Below, piece after piece: positions 15,541 to 16,887 of a stretch of 16,887 nt of DNA. Positions within the stretch are counted from its first letter, which is position 1. Every line of letters starts with the position of its first letter. Where the stretch lies: contig CALDTD010000039.1 in the NCBI GenBank assembly GCA_937924345.1, positions 1-16,887 of the forward strand, read 5' to 3'. A program made the translations under genes and the position numbers. The notes below the pieces were generated by a model, which had not been told where the DNA came from, ran no database searches, and saw nothing but the letters and a program-made list of their open reading frames with translations. This DNA is from an uncultured Flavobacteriales bacterium (GTDB lineage: Bacteria; Bacteroidota; Bacteroidia; Flavobacteriales_D; Parvicellaceae).

Positions 15541-16428
15541 ATGAAGTTCTCAATCATTATACCAACTTACAATAGGGCTGCATTAATATCTAAAACTATA
15601 CTTTCTGTTCTTAAACAAACTTATATAGATTTTGAAATTATTATTGTAGATGATGGTAGTACAGACAATACTAAAGAAATTATTGATCTAATTGATGATT
15701 CTAGACTAAGCTATTACTACAAAAAAAATGGAGAAAGAGGAGCTGCTAGAAATTTTGGAGCTCAAAAAGCAATTGGTGAGTATTTAACTTTTTTAGACTC
15801 TGATGATTTATTACTTCCAAACTATTTAATAGAAGCAAATCAATTTATTAAAAGAACTAACGCTAATATTTTCTTTCAGCTTTTTGAAGTAAGAGATACA
15901 GAAAATAAGCTACTTACCAGAGCAGAAAGTAAAATTGAAGACATCAATAATCAGTTGACTTTTAAGGGGAACATTTTTGCTTGTCAAGGAGCATTTATAA
16001 ATAGAGAAATCTTTAACAAATATAAGTTTATAGAAGATAGGAGTCTTGCCGGATCAGAAGATTATGAGTTATGGTTAAGGATAAATGCTTCAGAAAAGAT
16101 ACAATGCAACCCCATTGTAACCTCCTACCTAATAGAACATGAAGAACGGAGTGTTTTAAATTTTAACCCCAGACAATTAATAAAACGGAAAGAGCTAATG
16201 TTAAACTATTTGTTTAAAGACGAAAAAGCAAATAAATATTACTCCCCTTATAAAAATGTACTTTATAGTAATGCATACTCATATATTTCTTTACATTTAA
16301 TTTTAGCTAATTATAAAAAAACAGGTATTAAGTATTACCTAAAAGCTTTAATTAAACGACCTTTGTTATTTTTTAATCGAAAAAGTTTAGGGATTTTTAA
16401 ACAACTTATTCTTTCGCAATCAAACTAA
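15541..16428 (+). CDS. GT2 family glycosyltransferase
   Basis: A 295-residue GT-A-fold enzyme. Family 2 marks: FSIIIPTYNRAALISKTILS (3-22), the first Asp cluster IIVDDGSTDNT (34-44), NGERGAARNFGAQKAIGEY (63-81), the metal-binding FLDSDD (84-89), and the later acid/Trp motif GSEDYELWLR. It is soluble in sequence, without the membrane helices of processive synthases, and so probably adds one sugar to the lipid-linked intermediate. Its stop lies about ten bases inside the likely reading frame of the following GT4 gene. Confidence 0.92.
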   Translation: MKFSIIIPTYNRAALISKTILSVLKQTYIDFEIIIVDDGSTDNTKEIIDLIDDSRLSYYYKKNGERGAARNFGAQKAIGEYLTFLDSDDLLLPNYLIEANQFIKRTNANIFFQLFEVRDTENKLLTRAESKIEDINNQLTFKGNIFACQGAFINREIFNKYKFIEDRSLAGSEDYELWLRINASEKIQCNPIVTSYLIEHEERSVLNFNPRQLIKRKELMLNYLFKDEKANKYYSPYKNVLYSNAYSYISLHLILANYKKTGIKYYLKALIKRPLLFFNRKSLGIFKQLILSQSN

Positions 16429-16887
16429 CTAAAAACATACTTTACCTTTCTTACGATGGTATGACAGACCCACTAGGGCAGTCACAAGTTTTGCCTTATA
16501 TAATTGGTTTAACTCAAAAAGGATATTCGTTTACATTAGTCTCTTGTGAAAAAAAAGAGCGATTTGAGAAAAACAAAAATATTATTACTTCTATTTGTGA
16601 ATCGAACAACATAGACTGGAAACCAATTTTTTATACTAAAAAACCTCCTGTATTTTCTACTATTTGGGATATTTATAAACTAAATAAAAAGGTGCAACGG
16701 CTTCATAAAGAAAAACAGTTTTCATTAATACATTGTAGAAGTTATATAACATCCCTGATTGGTCTAGGCTTTAAACAAAAACACCATGTTCCTTTTTTGT
16801 TTGATATGCGAGGGTTTTGGGCAGACGAACGCGTAGATGGAAATATATGGGACAAAAATAAATTCCCTTTCTCTAAAATTTACAATT
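16419..16887 (+). CDS. GT4 family glycosyltransferase, partial, possible ATC start
   Basis: The frame runs to the right edge, giving about 156 residues of the acceptor domain. Family marks: NILYLSYDGMTDPLGQSQVL (7-26 if the start is at 16419), HCRSYITSLIG and the very typical FLFDMRGFWADERVDG. The conserved first strand lies before the first ATG (16461), yet between the upstream in-frame stop (16398) and that ATG there is no ATG, GTG or TTG. ATC at 16419 would give (M)KLTKNILYLSYDG, an ideal family N-terminus, overlapping the GT2 stop. If ATG 16461 is used, the protein lacks its first beta strand. The coding call is firm; the start is uncertain. Confidence 0.8.
   Translation, partial: MKLTKNILYLSYDGMTDPLGQSQVLPYIIGLTQKGYSFTLVSCEKKERFEKNKNIITSICESNNIDWKPIFYTKKPPVFSTIWDIYKLNKKVQRLHKEKQFSLIHCRSYITSLIGLGFKQKHHVPFLFDMRGFWADERVDGNIWDKNKFPFSKIYN

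Overview
The window looks like chromosomal DNA from a marine or aquatic Bacteroidota, most likely a flavobacterium or close relative. It is strongly AT-rich. It carries a type B type-IX-secretion (T9SS) sorting domain, a PorP/SprF protein and an SSC-type lipobox. At least one promoter has the Bacteroidota form (TTTG, about 20 bases, TAnnTTTG), and Shine-Dalgarno sequences are largely absent. No rRNA, tRNA, insertion sequence or CRISPR array was seen.

Positions 1-5147, minus strand: a three-gene surface module, read from right to left. It comprises a 1071-residue secreted adhesin-like protein (beta-helix start, long glycine-rich stretch, three Ig-like repeats, type B T9SS sorting domain), a PorP/SprF outer-membrane protein, and a TPR/PD40 protein that runs off the left edge. 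Gaps are 6 and 8 bases, and a good promoter lies just upstream. In known systems an SprF-like protein is needed to export or anchor its type B partner, so these three are read as cargo plus dedicated export/attachment partners.

Positions 5198-8172, minus strand: a surface lipoprotein, a GNAT acetyltransferase starting with GTG, and a full-length homologue of vitamin K-dependent gamma-glutamyl carboxylase (HTTM family). Spacing suggests one transcript, with a TAnnTTTG element ahead of the lipoprotein.

Positions 8297-16887, plus strand, divergent: a surface-glycan locus. In order: Wzx-like flippase, SAM methyltransferase, GT4 glycosyltransferase, a second GT4-like enzyme (TTG start), FkbM methyltransferase, GT25-type glycosyltransferase, GT4 (TTG start), GT2, and a GT4 cut by the right edge. 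Most genes overlap or nearly touch. Together they would build, methylate and flip a lipid-linked oligosaccharide for O-antigen, capsule or protein O-glycosylation. No polymerase, ligase or initiating phosphosugar transferase is inside the window, so the end product is not decided here.

The most unusual points are: the glycine-rich domain with two cysteine pairs; the gamma-carboxylase homologue; a GT4 gene whose conserved start has no ATG/GTG/TTG and may begin at ATC; and an intergenic scar before fkbM that holds an exact 18-base copy of an internal fkbM segment in the same coding context.
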